In this document: piece after piece, positions 25,666-35,000 of the stretch
Layout of the letters: every line of letters starts with the position of its first letter
Numbering within the stretch: position 1 is the first letter of the stretch
Origin: CAYZJB01 sp964602985
GTDB lineage: Bacteria; CLD3; SB21
Length of the DNA stretch: 64,000 nucleotides
Assembly (NCBI GenBank): GCA_964602985.1
Contig: CAZRTJ010000009.1
Location: 1 to 64,000 of the forward strand
Direction of reading: 5' to 3'
Notes under the pieces: generated by a model
The model's database searches: none
What the model saw: only the letters and a program-made list of their open reading frames with translations
Told to the model about the DNA's origin: nothing
Translations under genes and position numbers: made by a program

Positions 25666-27170
25666 ACACTGCCGCCAAACATTCAAACCTCAAACACTGG
25701 AAGTCCGACCTGAGCGTCCTGTTTGTCCCCAAGGACTTCGAGAACATCACCTGGCTCAATGAGCTGTCCGAGATTTACGATCCGTTGTTGGAGAAGACGA
25801 TTTTGGGGAAGGATTTTTCCTGTGAAGAGGAATCCTCTTTTCTCCTGCACGGGACGAATCGTACAGGCAGCAAACGGTTTCTCCTCATCGGTTTGGGAGA
25901 CGAAAAATCCGTGGACTGGGATACGTTGCGGCGGGTCGCCGCCCGAGCTGCGCACAAGGCCCGCTCCCTCCAACTCTCCAAGATCTCTCTTTTCTTCCCC
26001 ACCTTTCTCGTCAAGAGCAAAGGCTGGCCGGAGGAAAAAATTGCTCAGGCATTGATCGAAGGCGCGTTGCTGGCCAATTATCGGTTTGATCGATATCAAA
26101 CGGGCAAGAAGAAGAAATATGCGGGAGTCGAAGAGGTCGATCTCATTATGGGGATCTCGCCTTCCCCGGCCGTTCAGCACGCCGTTCATCGCGCCTCGGC
26201 CGTGGCCGCCGCTGTCGCATTTGCCAGAGACCTCGGCAACACCCCGGGCAATGAATTGCCCCCTCGTGCTTTGGCGGAAGCGGCCGCATCGATGTGCCGA
26301 CGCCACAAGATCAAGTGCTCCATCTTCAACGAAACGAAATTGAAATCGCTGAAGATGAACGGCATCCTCGGCGTCGCCGCGGGCAGCGCGGAACCTCCGC
26401 GGCTGATCGTCATGGAATACAAACCGTCCAAGTCCAAGAACGCCAAACCGATCGTTCTCATCGGCAAGGGTCTGACGTTTGACGCGGGTGGCATCTCCAT
26501 CAAGCCGGCTGCCGACATGGATCGGATGAAATTCGACATGTGCGGCGGGGCCGCCGTGATCGGTACCCTGCAGGCCATCGCGGATCTGAAACTGCCGTTG
26601 CACGTGGTCGGTCTCGTGCCTGCGTCTGAAAATCTGCTGGGAAGTCGGGCCGCCAAACCGGGTGACGTGTGGACACTTTATTCCGGCAAGACCGTCGAGG
26701 TGCTGAACACCGATGCCGAAGGAAGATTGATCCTGGCAGACGCGCTGGCGTATGCGCAGAAATACAATCCATCGCACATGATCGATCTCGCCACGCTCAC
26801 GGGCCACATCGTCGTCGCTCTGGGATACAGCGCAGCCGGGATGATGGGCACGGATCCGGAAATGAAAAAACGGCTGTCCGAGGCGGCTGCATTCACTTCC
26901 GAGCGAGTCTGGGAAATGCCGTTGTATCCGGAACATGACAAGCTCATCAAGAGTCATGTCGCCGATCTCAAGAACGTCGGCGGCCGGCCCGGCGGAGCGC
27001 TGACAGCGGCCGCGTTCCTCAAGCAATTCGTCGGAGAAACCCCGTGGATTCATCTGGACATCGCGGGCGTGGCCAATACGGAAGAAGAAACAGCCTACAC
27101 GGGCAAGGCCTCGGCAACAGGGTTTGGTGTGCGCTTGTTGGCCGAGACGTTGACGCAGATGACGCAGTAG
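25662..27170 (+). CDS. pepA: Leucyl aminopeptidase (cytosol aminopeptidase, M17)
   Basis: 502 residues, normal family size. The N-terminal macro-like domain (about 1-165) is followed by the catalytic domain with GKGLTFDAGGISIKP, MKFDMCGGAAVIG and the M17 signature NTDAEGRLILADAL, which together supply the two-metal centre. It removes N-terminal residues such as Leu from peptides and is a hexamer in the cytoplasm. It is translated from an ATGA overlap with nrnA. Confidence 0.96.
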   Translation: MNTAAKHSNLKHWKSDLSVLFVPKDFENITWLNELSEIYDPLLEKTILGKDFSCEEESSFLLHGTNRTGSKRFLLIGLGDEKSVDWDTLRRVAARAAHKARSLQLSKISLFFPTFLVKSKGWPEEKIAQALIEGALLANYRFDRYQTGKKKKYAGVEEVDLIMGISPSPAVQHAVHRASAVAAAVAFARDLGNTPGNELPPRALAEAAASMCRRHKIKCSIFNETKLKSLKMNGILGVAAGSAEPPRLIVMEYKPSKSKNAKPIVLIGKGLTFDAGGISIKPAADMDRMKFDMCGGAAVIGTLQAIADLKLPLHVVGLVPASENLLGSRAAKPGDVWTLYSGKTVEVLNTDAEGRLILADALAYAQKYNPSHMIDLATLTGHIVVALGYSAAGMMGTDPEMKKRLSEAAAFTSERVWEMPLYPEHDKLIKSHVADLKNVGGRPGGALTAAAFLKQFVGETPWIHLDIAGVANTEEETAYTGKASATGFGVRLLAETLTQMTQ

Positions 27171-27216
27171 GGTTTTCGGCCGTGGTTCCTGCTTGCGTGC
27201 CACTGTACTACACGAC

Positions 27217-27441
27217 ATGAATCGCTTGGTTTTGAGTCTGATCGCGGCGCTGACACTCGGCCTCGCGCCCTATTTGCCTGAGCCTCACATTTGGAAGCAG
27301 ATTGTCAATATCTCTCGCGGAGCATTTGCCGAACCAGTGGATTGGTTTGATCTCGCTCTGCACGGCGCACCCTGGATGTGGTTTGTTTTCGAAGCCGGAC
27401 GAGCCATCCGTACCCGAAACACCGGCGGAAAAGTCACTTGA
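27217..27441 (+). CDS. Small membrane protein of unknown function
   Basis: 74 residues from the ATG at 27217; a TTG at 27193 would extend it by eight. It has a hydrophobic N-terminus (VLSLIAALTLGLAPYLP) and the segment WFDLALHGAPWMWFVFEAGRA, a pattern I associate with small conserved RND/respiratory-context membrane proteins of FCB bacteria, without a known role. No ribosome site is visible. It is 46 bases after pepA and 276 bases before RNase G. Confidence 0.7.
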   Translation: MNRLVLSLIAALTLGLAPYLPEPHIWKQIVNISRGAFAEPVDWFDLALHGAPWMWFVFEAGRAIRTRNTGGKVT

Positions 27442-27717
27442 TTCCCACGCAGACAACTGCTACATTTTCTTGTACGGATGATTGTTGCAACATTTGTAAT
27501 TACAGTTAATTAACGATAATTTTTAGTGTCGAATTCGGCAGGAAATTTTCTTGGATTTGCGATCAGGGCATTCCACAGGATGTCCTCCCCATCGAGCCTG
27601 GACAGGCCTTTCAGATTGCCAAGCGATTACGGACATGGAGACAAAAGAAGAGGAGATGTGTTGCCCTAGCCAGACTCCATGACCGTCTGCCCTATTCGTG
27701 CGGAATAGGATTTTTTC
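27442..27717 (+). promoter_or_regulatory. RNase G leader with terminal hairpin over the ribosome site
   Basis: A 276-base stretch with no gene precedes rng. It ends in a perfect 7-bp stem (27691-27697 with 27703-27709) followed by A and six T, immediately before the ATG at 27718. The only Shine-Dalgarno-like AGGA (27707-27710) is inside the 3' arm, so the hairpin would hide it. The start also has weaker possible stems (GCCT/AGGC near 27596). An autoregulatory 5' leader, as known for E. coli rne, is inferred. Confidence 0.6.
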
Positions 27718-29271
27718 ATGAGCAAAGAAATTTTGATCAACGCGACGGACGAAGAGTCGCGAATCGCGATCGTCGAAGACGGTCGACTGGTGGAGATTTA
27801 CGTCGAACGCCCCGAAAAAGAGCGTATGGTCGGCGACATCTACAAAGGGAAGGTGCACAAAGTTCTTCCCGGCATGAAGGCGGCCTTCGTCAACATCGGG
27901 ATGAAACAGGATTGCTTCCTGCACTTTTCAGACATCGGAGACAACACACACGAATACTTGTCCTCCGAAGACGACGACGACGATACGGAGGAGGCACCTC
28001 AAAACCGCCAAACCTCTCGCAAAATCCACGGCGCGCAAAACAACAGTCGGTTCCTCCGTACCGGGCAGGAAATCCTCGTGCAGGTGATCAAGGAACCCAT
28101 ATCCAACAAAGGCGCACGCGTCACCAGCCAGATCTCGATCCCGGGACGATTCACCGTCCTCCTCCCCAACAGTTCGAGCGAATGGATCGGCATATCGCGC
28201 CGCATTGGCAACGTACAGGAACGCCGTCGCCTCAGGCGCCTGGCCCGAGAAGTCAAACCCAAAGGCGCCTCTCTCATCATCCGCACGAATGCCGACGGAA
28301 AAGACGAGAATGTGCTCCGCGCGGACATTCGCCAATCCACCGAGACGTGGGAAGAGACGGATCGCGTGGCGAAATCTTCTTCCGCGCCGAAATTGGTCTA
28401 CAAGGATATGGAGATGGTGTCCAGCGTGATCCGCGACCTGTTCTCCCAAGACGTGACCCGTGTCTTGATCGACAACAAGAAATTGCACAAGGCCATCGCC
28501 AGCTATATCGAAGTGACGTCGCCGCAATTGCTCGAACGCGTCGAACTGTATCGTGGACGAAAGCCGATCTTCGACATGTTCAATGTGGAACAAGACATCC
28601 AGCAGAGCACGGAAAAGAAAGTCCCGCTGAAGAACGGCGGCTATATCATTATCGAACATACCGAGGCCCTTGTTTCGGTCGACGTGAACAGCGGTAAGTT
28701 CATGGGACGGGGTTCGTACGAGGAAAACAGCATGGCGGTGAACATGATCGCCGCGCGTGAGACCATCCGGCAACTGCGACTGCGGGATATCGGGGGACTG
28801 ATCGTCATCGATTTCATCGATCTTCGGGATGAACGCAATCGCAGGAAATTGTTTGAGGAAATGAAACGGGAACTGCGCAAAGACCGGGCAAAATTCAGCA
28901 TTCTCCCCATGGATGAATACGGATTGATCGAACTGACGCGCGAACGCATTCGGCCCAGCATCATGTTCAGTCTGAGCGAACCCTGTCCGGCATGCGCCGG
29001 TACGGGACGCGTCGGCAACCGGACCACGATCATTAACAAAATCGAACGCTGGCTGCGTCGATATCGGGAAGATCATCGATTTCTGTCGAGATTGCGCCTC
29101 TTTCTCCACCCCGACATGGTCGATCTGATGAGGCCGAAGATGCGACAATTCCTGTGGAAATACGGGACATGGATCACGCTCGATACCGAGGACGAAATGC
29201 GACTGGATGAATTTCGCCTTTTATCGCCCGGCGGTGACGATCTGACGGAAAAATACACGTTTGCAGAATGA
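27718..29271 (+). CDS. rng: Ribonuclease G/E family endoribonuclease
   Basis: 517 residues, matching RNase G rather than the much longer RNase E. The S1 RNA-binding domain (about 36-130) carries an acidic insert of about 30 residues (SSEDDDDDTEEAPQNRQ...), then the RNase H-like and DNase-like regions with VDVNSGKFMGRG, GGLIVIDFIDLRDERNRRKLFEE and the zinc-link CPACAGTGRVG. It processes rRNA and mRNA ends in the cytoplasm. It begins after the leader hairpin and overlaps the next small gene by ATGA (29268-29271). Confidence 0.96.
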   Translation: MSKEILINATDEESRIAIVEDGRLVEIYVERPEKERMVGDIYKGKVHKVLPGMKAAFVNIGMKQDCFLHFSDIGDNTHEYLSSEDDDDDTEEAPQNRQTSRKIHGAQNNSRFLRTGQEILVQVIKEPISNKGARVTSQISIPGRFTVLLPNSSSEWIGISRRIGNVQERRRLRRLAREVKPKGASLIIRTNADGKDENVLRADIRQSTETWEETDRVAKSSSAPKLVYKDMEMVSSVIRDLFSQDVTRVLIDNKKLHKAIASYIEVTSPQLLERVELYRGRKPIFDMFNVEQDIQQSTEKKVPLKNGGYIIIEHTEALVSVDVNSGKFMGRGSYEENSMAVNMIAARETIRQLRLRDIGGLIVIDFIDLRDERNRRKLFEEMKRELRKDRAKFSILPMDEYGLIELTRERIRPSIMFSLSEPCPACAGTGRVGNRTTIINKIERWLRRYREDHRFLSRLRLFLHPDMVDLMRPKMRQFLWKYGTWITLDTEDEMRLDEFRLLSPGGDDLTEKYTFAE

Positions 29272-29516
29272 GCGCCGCCATTGACTGGATCGGGTGGACA
29301 GGCGGCGGGCTTGTTCTCGTAGCCTACGGATTGATCAGTTGGGAGCGGGTATCTTCACGGTCGACAGGGTATCATTGGTTGAACGCCGCAGGAAGCGCGC
29401 TGTTGATTGCCAATACGGTGTATTACGGCGCATTTCCATCCGCCTTTGTCAACGTCGTGTGGTTAGTGCTGGCCGCGATCTCCTTGATTAAACTGCGGCG
29501 CCCCCCGGGCGCGTGA
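29268..29516 (+). CDS. Small membrane protein (CBU_0592-like)
   Basis: 82 residues with three hydrophobic segments. The pattern DWIGWTGGGLVLVAYGLIS...YHWLNAAGSALLIANTVYYGAFPSAFVNVVWLVLAAISL matches the CBU_0592-type family of short bacterial membrane proteins; function unknown. It overlaps rng by four bases and its stop overlaps the reading frame of the radical SAM gene, so the three are co-translated. Confidence 0.85.
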   Translation: MSAAIDWIGWTGGGLVLVAYGLISWERVSSRSTGYHWLNAAGSALLIANTVYYGAFPSAFVNVVWLVLAAISLIKLRRPPGA

Positions 29517-29518
29517 TA

Positions 29519-30283
29519 ATGCTTCATCAGACAATTGTCTACGGCCCCGTTATTTCGCGAAGATTTGGACGTTCGTTGGGGATCAATCTATTGCCCACCG
29601 GTCGGAAGGTTTGCAATTTCGAATGTGTGTACTGTGAGTGCGGATGGACCCATCCCTCCTCGAAAGGCCAATTGCCAACAGCGGAGGAAGTTGAAAACGA
29701 ACTCCGGCAACGGCTGCAGGAACTCCGCACGGATGACCATCTTCCGGAATACATTTCCTTCGCGGGAAATGGCGAACCCACGCTGCATCCTGCATTTGAA
29801 GAAATCGTCGGTCGGACGATAGGCGTGCGCACGGAATGTTCGCCGACATCCAAAATCGCTGTCTTGTCCAATGCCACGCGGCTCCGTCACGAATCGGTCC
29901 GCAGGGCCCTGATGGACGTCGACGAACGAATTCTCAAACTGGATGCAGGCACGGAATCGATGTTTGTGCGCCTGGACAAGCCGGACAAAGGGATTACCCT
30001 CGACCAAATCACGGAAGACCTCGTCTCTCTTGGAGGAGACTTGATCCTGCAGTCGATGTTTCATGGCGGTCATCATGAAGGCGAATGTGTGGATAACACG
30101 GAAGGTTCCGAAATCCGGGCCTGGTTGGATCGTGTGAAGCGGATTCGGCCAAAGTTGGTGATGATTTACACTCTGGACAGAACCCCTCCGGCGGAGGGTT
30201 TAGTGAAGATTTCCAAATCCGCCCTGGATTCCATTGCACAACTTGTGCGGGAGGCGGGCGTTCCTGCGGAGGCATACGGATAG
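29519..30283 (+). CDS. Radical SAM protein
   Basis: 254 residues from the ATG at 29519; a GTG at 29513 overlaps the previous stop and is an alternative. The cluster motif CNFECVYC (CxxxCxxC) follows SLGINLLPTGRKV; the glycine-rich SAM site FAGNGEPTLHPAFEEI is present. The architecture resembles the elongator-like or YfkA/Mtu-type radical SAM proteins, but no substrate-specific domain is recognisable. It cuts SAM to a radical and modifies an unknown target. It is the last gene of the rng transcript. Confidence 0.9.
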   Translation: MLHQTIVYGPVISRRFGRSLGINLLPTGRKVCNFECVYCECGWTHPSSKGQLPTAEEVENELRQRLQELRTDDHLPEYISFAGNGEPTLHPAFEEIVGRTIGVRTECSPTSKIAVLSNATRLRHESVRRALMDVDERILKLDAGTESMFVRLDKPDKGITLDQITEDLVSLGGDLILQSMFHGGHHEGECVDNTEGSEIRAWLDRVKRIRPKLVMIYTLDRTPPAEGLVKISKSALDSIAQLVREAGVPAEAYG

Positions 30284-30306
30284 TCGACAATCATAAGGGA
30301 AAGAAT

Positions 30307-31233
30307 ATGAAAACGCTTTCGAGTCTTTGCATTCTCTGTGTAATCACTTCTTGCCAGTGGATTGTCCGCAAGCCGGACTTCGACGCGGAATCCGCCATGC
30401 GCTACCTGAAGAGGCAATGCGATTTTGGCCCTCGGAATCCGGGATCAACGGGTCATGAAGAGTGTCTGAAGTTCTTGACGGCAGAACTGGAGGCGCTCTG
30501 CGAAAGTGTTCGCCTGCAGAAGTTCTCCTACACGGACAAGCGGGATTCGGCGCTGCAATTCGACGGAACCAACATCATCGCGTCGATCAATCTCAAGAGC
30601 AAGAAACGTGTGGCGATCACGGCGCACTGGGACACGAGGCCGTGGGCGGACAAGGATCCTGACAGCACGCGCCGCCGTGAGCCGATCCTCGGCGCCAATG
30701 ACGGAGCGTCTGGAGTTGCCGTCATCCTGGAAATCGCGAGAGCCATGCGCACCCAACCGCCGTCCGTAGGCGTCGACCTGATTCTCTTTGACCTCGAAGA
30801 CTATGGCGAGAGTGGTTTCGAGATCCATGATTCCTTGAACGACTATTGTATTGGGTCGGAGTATTTCGCTAAGAACAACTCGACGTACTTCCCACTCTGG
30901 GCCGTGAACGTGGACATGGTGGGCGACGCGCAACTCGACCTTCCCATCGAGCATTATTCCTATCAGGGCGCGAAGCAGGTCGTGAATAAGATCTGGGAGG
31001 CCGCAAAAGATCTGGAGAAGCCCGCGTTTCGGACGGCCATCGAAGAGGCGGTCTTTGACGATCACATTCCTCTCTTGCGCATCGGAATTCCCGCGATCAA
31101 CATCATCGACTTCAATTACCCCGATGACTCCAATCGTTACTGGCATACTCACAATGACACGGTCGACAAATGCAACGGTGAAAGCCTCAAACAGGTGGGA
31201 GACGTGCTCATTGAGGCTATTTATTCGGAATGA
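30307..31233 (+). CDS. M28-family lipoprotein, glutaminyl-peptide cyclotransferase-like
   Basis: 308 residues. The N-terminus has a lipobox, VITSC (Cys16), so it is attached to a membrane outside the cytoplasm. Metal ligands of the M28 fold are in AHWDTRPWAD, GANDGASGV, FDLEDYG, VNVDMVGD and YWHTHNDT. The sequence pattern HWDTRPWADxDPD ... GANDGASG ... FDLEDYG is the one I associate with mammalian-type glutaminyl cyclases of Bacteroidetes, which form pyroglutamate on secreted proteins, rather than with aminopeptidases; both remain possible. An AAGGGAAAG stretch precedes the ATG. It fits the Gln-first secreted proteins of this window. Confidence 0.9.
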   Translation: MKTLSSLCILCVITSCQWIVRKPDFDAESAMRYLKRQCDFGPRNPGSTGHEECLKFLTAELEALCESVRLQKFSYTDKRDSALQFDGTNIIASINLKSKKRVAITAHWDTRPWADKDPDSTRRREPILGANDGASGVAVILEIARAMRTQPPSVGVDLILFDLEDYGESGFEIHDSLNDYCIGSEYFAKNNSTYFPLWAVNVDMVGDAQLDLPIEHYSYQGAKQVVNKIWEAAKDLEKPAFRTAIEEAVFDDHIPLLRIGIPAINIIDFNYPDDSNRYWHTHNDTVDKCNGESLKQVGDVLIEAIYSE

Positions 31234-31360
31234 ATCAGATTCGCAGCACACACAAAAGTGGGCTACCTGCGATAGAGACCCAGGTAAACAGAGACCCGTC
31301 TTGCATGCTCAAGATAAGTCACACTGACCGGGTACCGCAATAAGGGGATTCGTGAATTTG

Positions 31361-31378
31361 CTGTAGTAATACTACTAC
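31361..31378. repeat. Perfect 7-bp inverted repeat between converging genes
   Basis: TGTAGTA (31361-31367) and TACTACA (31372-31378) flank ATAC. It lies between the ends of the M28 gene (plus) and the NarL-type regulator (minus). There is no T-run long enough to call it a terminator on either strand; it may mark a transcript end or a protein site. Confidence 0.55.
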
Positions 31379-31390
31379 AAACGGGTCATG

Positions 31391-32023
31391 CTACGGAATG
31401 AGACCAGCCTGAAAAGCGTAGTGGACAAGTTCTACGGTATTGTTTACTTTGAGCTTAAGAAGAACTCTTGTTTGGTATGTGCTCACAGTGTTGATGCTGA
31501 GCGACATGTCCTCAGCGATCTGCTTCAGAGTCTTACCGTGAACCAATGCCATGAATACGGACATCTCCCTCTCAGATAATGTGTGATGTCCTTCCTGGAA
31601 AGTGCCATCGTCTCCCAGCATGGACGCAAAATCATCCGCCAGAGATTCCGAAACATACTTCTTACCCTTCATGACCCGCCGAATGGCCACCAGGACGTCG
31701 GTCGGAGCACTGCCTTTTGTCAAATATCCGTCGGCACCCAGCTTGAAGGCGCGCATCGCAAATTGCTTTTCCTGATACATGCTGAGCATGATAATGAAGG
31801 TCTCCTCACGCATTTCCTTAATCTCTCGAATAATGTCCAGACCCCTTTTGCCTGAGAGCGCAATGTCCAACAGGACCACATCGGGCTTCTTGACCGATAT
31901 TTTGAGAAGGGCCTCTTCGGCTGATTCCGCTTCACCCACGACTTCGATATCATCCGCCAGGAGAAGTTTCTTCAGCCCCTCGCGCACGATTTGATGATCA
32001 TCGACCAGGAAAACACGAATCAT
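31391..32023 (-). CDS. NarL/LuxR-family response regulator
   Basis: 210 residues from the ATG at 32023, which overlaps the kinase stop (ATGA). The receiver has D8/D9, phosphoacceptor D53 (VLLDIALSGKRG), the conserved Ser and Lys, and an FCB-like linker. The C-terminal LuxR helix-turn-helix is TLSEREMSVFMALVHGKTLKQIAEDMSLSINTVSTY. It binds DNA when phosphorylated by the sensor kinase, which is encoded directly upstream in the same transcript. The likely target is the TonB receptor promoter beyond the kinase gene. Confidence 0.96.
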   Translation of the reverse strand: MIRVFLVDDHQIVREGLKKLLLADDIEVVGEAESAEEALLKISVKKPDVVLLDIALSGKRGLDIIREIKEMREETFIIMLSMYQEKQFAMRAFKLGADGYLTKGSAPTDVLVAIRRVMKGKKYVSESLADDFASMLGDDGTFQEGHHTLSEREMSVFMALVHGKTLKQIAEDMSLSINTVSTYQTRVLLKLKVNNTVELVHYAFQAGLIP

Positions 32024-35000
32024 GAGTCCCACCATTCAGGGAGTATCTTGATTTTGATTTCCACGCGTGTACCTCTGCCGAAACTGTGCGCGACGAAGGA
32101 ACCGTTCCACGGACGCAGTCGTTCCCGGATTCCGATTAGACCCAGAGACTTGGGATCGTCGAATTCGTCCTGAGTAATCCCCCGGCCGTTATCCAATGCG
32201 ATCAGACGGAATTCGTCTCCCGTCAAATCCACCCTGATCCGAAGTTCGTCAGCGCCGCTGTGGCGGGACACATTGGTCAGGATTTCCTGGAAGATCCGAA
32301 ACACGACAATCGCAAGATTGGGTGGCAGATGGATTTCCGGGTCAATGTCACTGTCGCAGCGGATCTGACTTCGCTTCGCAAATTCTTCTATCTGCCAGAT
32401 CAATGCGTCCCCCAGTCCCAGATCATCCAGAATGGCCGGCCGGAGTTCTTTCGAAATACGCTGAACCGTTCGAATGGCTTCATCCGTCATCTTCGCCAAA
32501 CTTTGCGTTTGCTCGCCATTCGCGTCAGGCCCCAAAAGTCCGATTTCCATCTTCAGCGCCGTCAACTGACTTCCCAATTCGTCATGAATCTCGCGCGAGA
32601 GGTGATGACGTTCGTCTTCGCGGATGACCTGCAGGCGGTCCGACAGATTTTGCAGCTGCATCGTTCGTTCCGCGACTTTGATTTCGAGTTTGTCACGTGC
32701 TACGGCGACCTCCTGAGACTTGACCAGCAACTCGCGCGTGCGCTCGCGGACCACTCGTTCCAATCGTCGATTGCGCTCTGCGATTTGCCTGATTCGGATG
32801 CGGTGAATCCAAAATGCCGTAACCACAATGAGTAATCCCATCACGAGTCGAAACCACCACGTCGCCCACCAGGGAGGGTGGATCCAGACGGATACCTTCT
32901 TCCCTGTTTCGTTCCACACTCCGTCGCTGTTGGCCGCTTTGACATGGAATTGGTATTTCCCGGGCGCGATGTTCGTATAATTCGCGACTCGTCGATCCCT
33001 CGCATAATTCCAACTGTCATCCACGCCTTCGAGTCGGTAGGCATACAGATTCTTGTCCGGGGATCGAAAATTCAGCGCCGTGAATTCAAACGAAAAGAAA
33101 TTCTGATCGTGCTCCAGTTCAATTACCTCGAGACTGTTGGGATCCGCGCTAAGCGGCAGGTCACGGTCGGCAACCCGAAAGTTCGTCAACACGACACGGG
33201 GAGGCGTAGAATTAAAGCCTATCCGGTTGCTGCGGAAATACGTATATCCTCCCAACCCACCAAAGAACATTGTTCCATCGGAGGCCTTGTAACAGGCGCC
33301 TCTTTCGAATCGGTCGTTATGCAAGCCGTCCTGAGCGCTGAAGTGTCTGACCATCCCGGTGCGAAGGTCCATTCGCAGGAGTCCGTGTGCCGTACTGATC
33401 CAGAGGTGTCCGGTCTCATCATTCAGGATTCCCTGGATGTCCGTTTCGGGCAGTCCGTGGGTTGGGCCGTACCGAACAAAGCGTCCATTCTCAAAACGAT
33501 TGAGTCCACTGGCGGTTCCGATCCAGAGTCTGCCATTCTTGTCTTCGTGGAGAATTCGGATCCGGTTATCACTAATCGAAGTCGGGTCATGAGGATCATG
33601 TCGGAAGTAGCCAAATCGTTCCGTTCGTTTGTCAAACGTGTACAAACCGTCGCGTCGCGAGCCTAACCAAATCAGTCCCTGTCGGTCCTCCACCAGCGTA
33701 TACACGTCGTTGATATTGCCGGGAACGTGAGATGCGGCTTCGAAATGAGAAAAATCTCCCGTCTTCAAATCGAGTCGGTTCAATCCACCCCGAAAGGTCG
33801 CTATCCAGAGTTCATCTCGTTCGCGATCTTCCAGAAAGGCGTACACACGTGAGCCTACGAGCCCCTCCTTCCCATACACGCCGGTATTGGGGTAGTGCAC
33901 CACCTCATCCGTCGTGGGATTCAACCTCATCATGCCGGCAATTTCGGTCCCGATCCAAATGAATCCGTGTTCGTCCTGGTGCAGTGCGCGAATCTGGTTA
34001 TCGGCCAGACGGTGCGTCGCGGTCGTGTAATGACGAAAGCCCCCCGTGACGGGATCCAAACGATCGAGTCCTTCATCCGTGCCGATCCACAGCGTACCCG
34101 TTTGATCCACCAGGAAACACCGAACGACATCCCCACCAATGCTGTGTGGATTCACTCTTTGACGAACGACCGTGCCAAAGCCTTCGTCACCCGGGTCAAT
34201 CAGAATGACGCCGGCAGTCTCCGACCCCACCCACAGCAGTCCGGATGCGTCCAAGACAATGTCGTGAATGGGTTCGACCCGAAACGTTCGCGCGTCCAGC
34301 GGTTGGGTTCGATAGTTATACCATCGCTCTGTTTTCGGATCAAAGCAGTTGATCCCGCCGGCTGTCGTACCTGCCCAGACAAAGCCACGCAAGTCTACTC
34401 GGACGGTTCGTACCCGTTCGTGGGATATCCCAGTTTTGCCATCCGGACGCCACTGCGTCCACACTCCGCTTCCCACATCCAACCGCCACAATCCGTAGGG
34501 AGAGCCCATCCACATATTCCCTGCCGCATCTTCGTCGATATCCCAGACGGTCGGGAGCGGCATTTCATTTCGAGCAGACAGAACCGGTTCGAGCATGTCC
34601 AGCGAGGAATTATATGTGAGCACACCTTCGCGCCTCGAACCCACCCACACGACTCCGCTGTGACTGACATAGAGGCAACGCACTTGCAGGGGACCGGTAT
34701 CGCTCAATCTCTTGACTCCGATATTGCGGAACCCCTGAATCTTCTCGTCCCACTGGCACAATCCGCCTTCGGTACCGACCCAGACCTTGCCGGCAGTGTC
34801 CACGACGATACCCGTGATGAGATGGTGGGGAATAGAATTTGGCTCCGAAGCATCGTGATAGAACGCCCTCGCCTCACGCGTGCTTGTGTTGAGCCAATTC
34901 AGGCCGTATTCGGTTCCGACCCACAAGTTCCCTGACGAATCCAAGGCAAGCGCTGTGATCGTGTTGTCGCTGAGCGAGGTGGAATCAAACGCGCGGTGAC

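Noticed and set aside
25683..27218. Long open frame of 511 codons antisense to pepA
   Set aside because: It lies wholly opposite pepA, whose family motifs are unmistakable. The translation is His/Arg/Gln-rich with no domain, as expected for a shadow frame at this base composition.
27928..29148. 406-codon frame antisense to RNase G
   Set aside because: Same reason: opposite a clear gene, low-complexity translation, no ribosome site.
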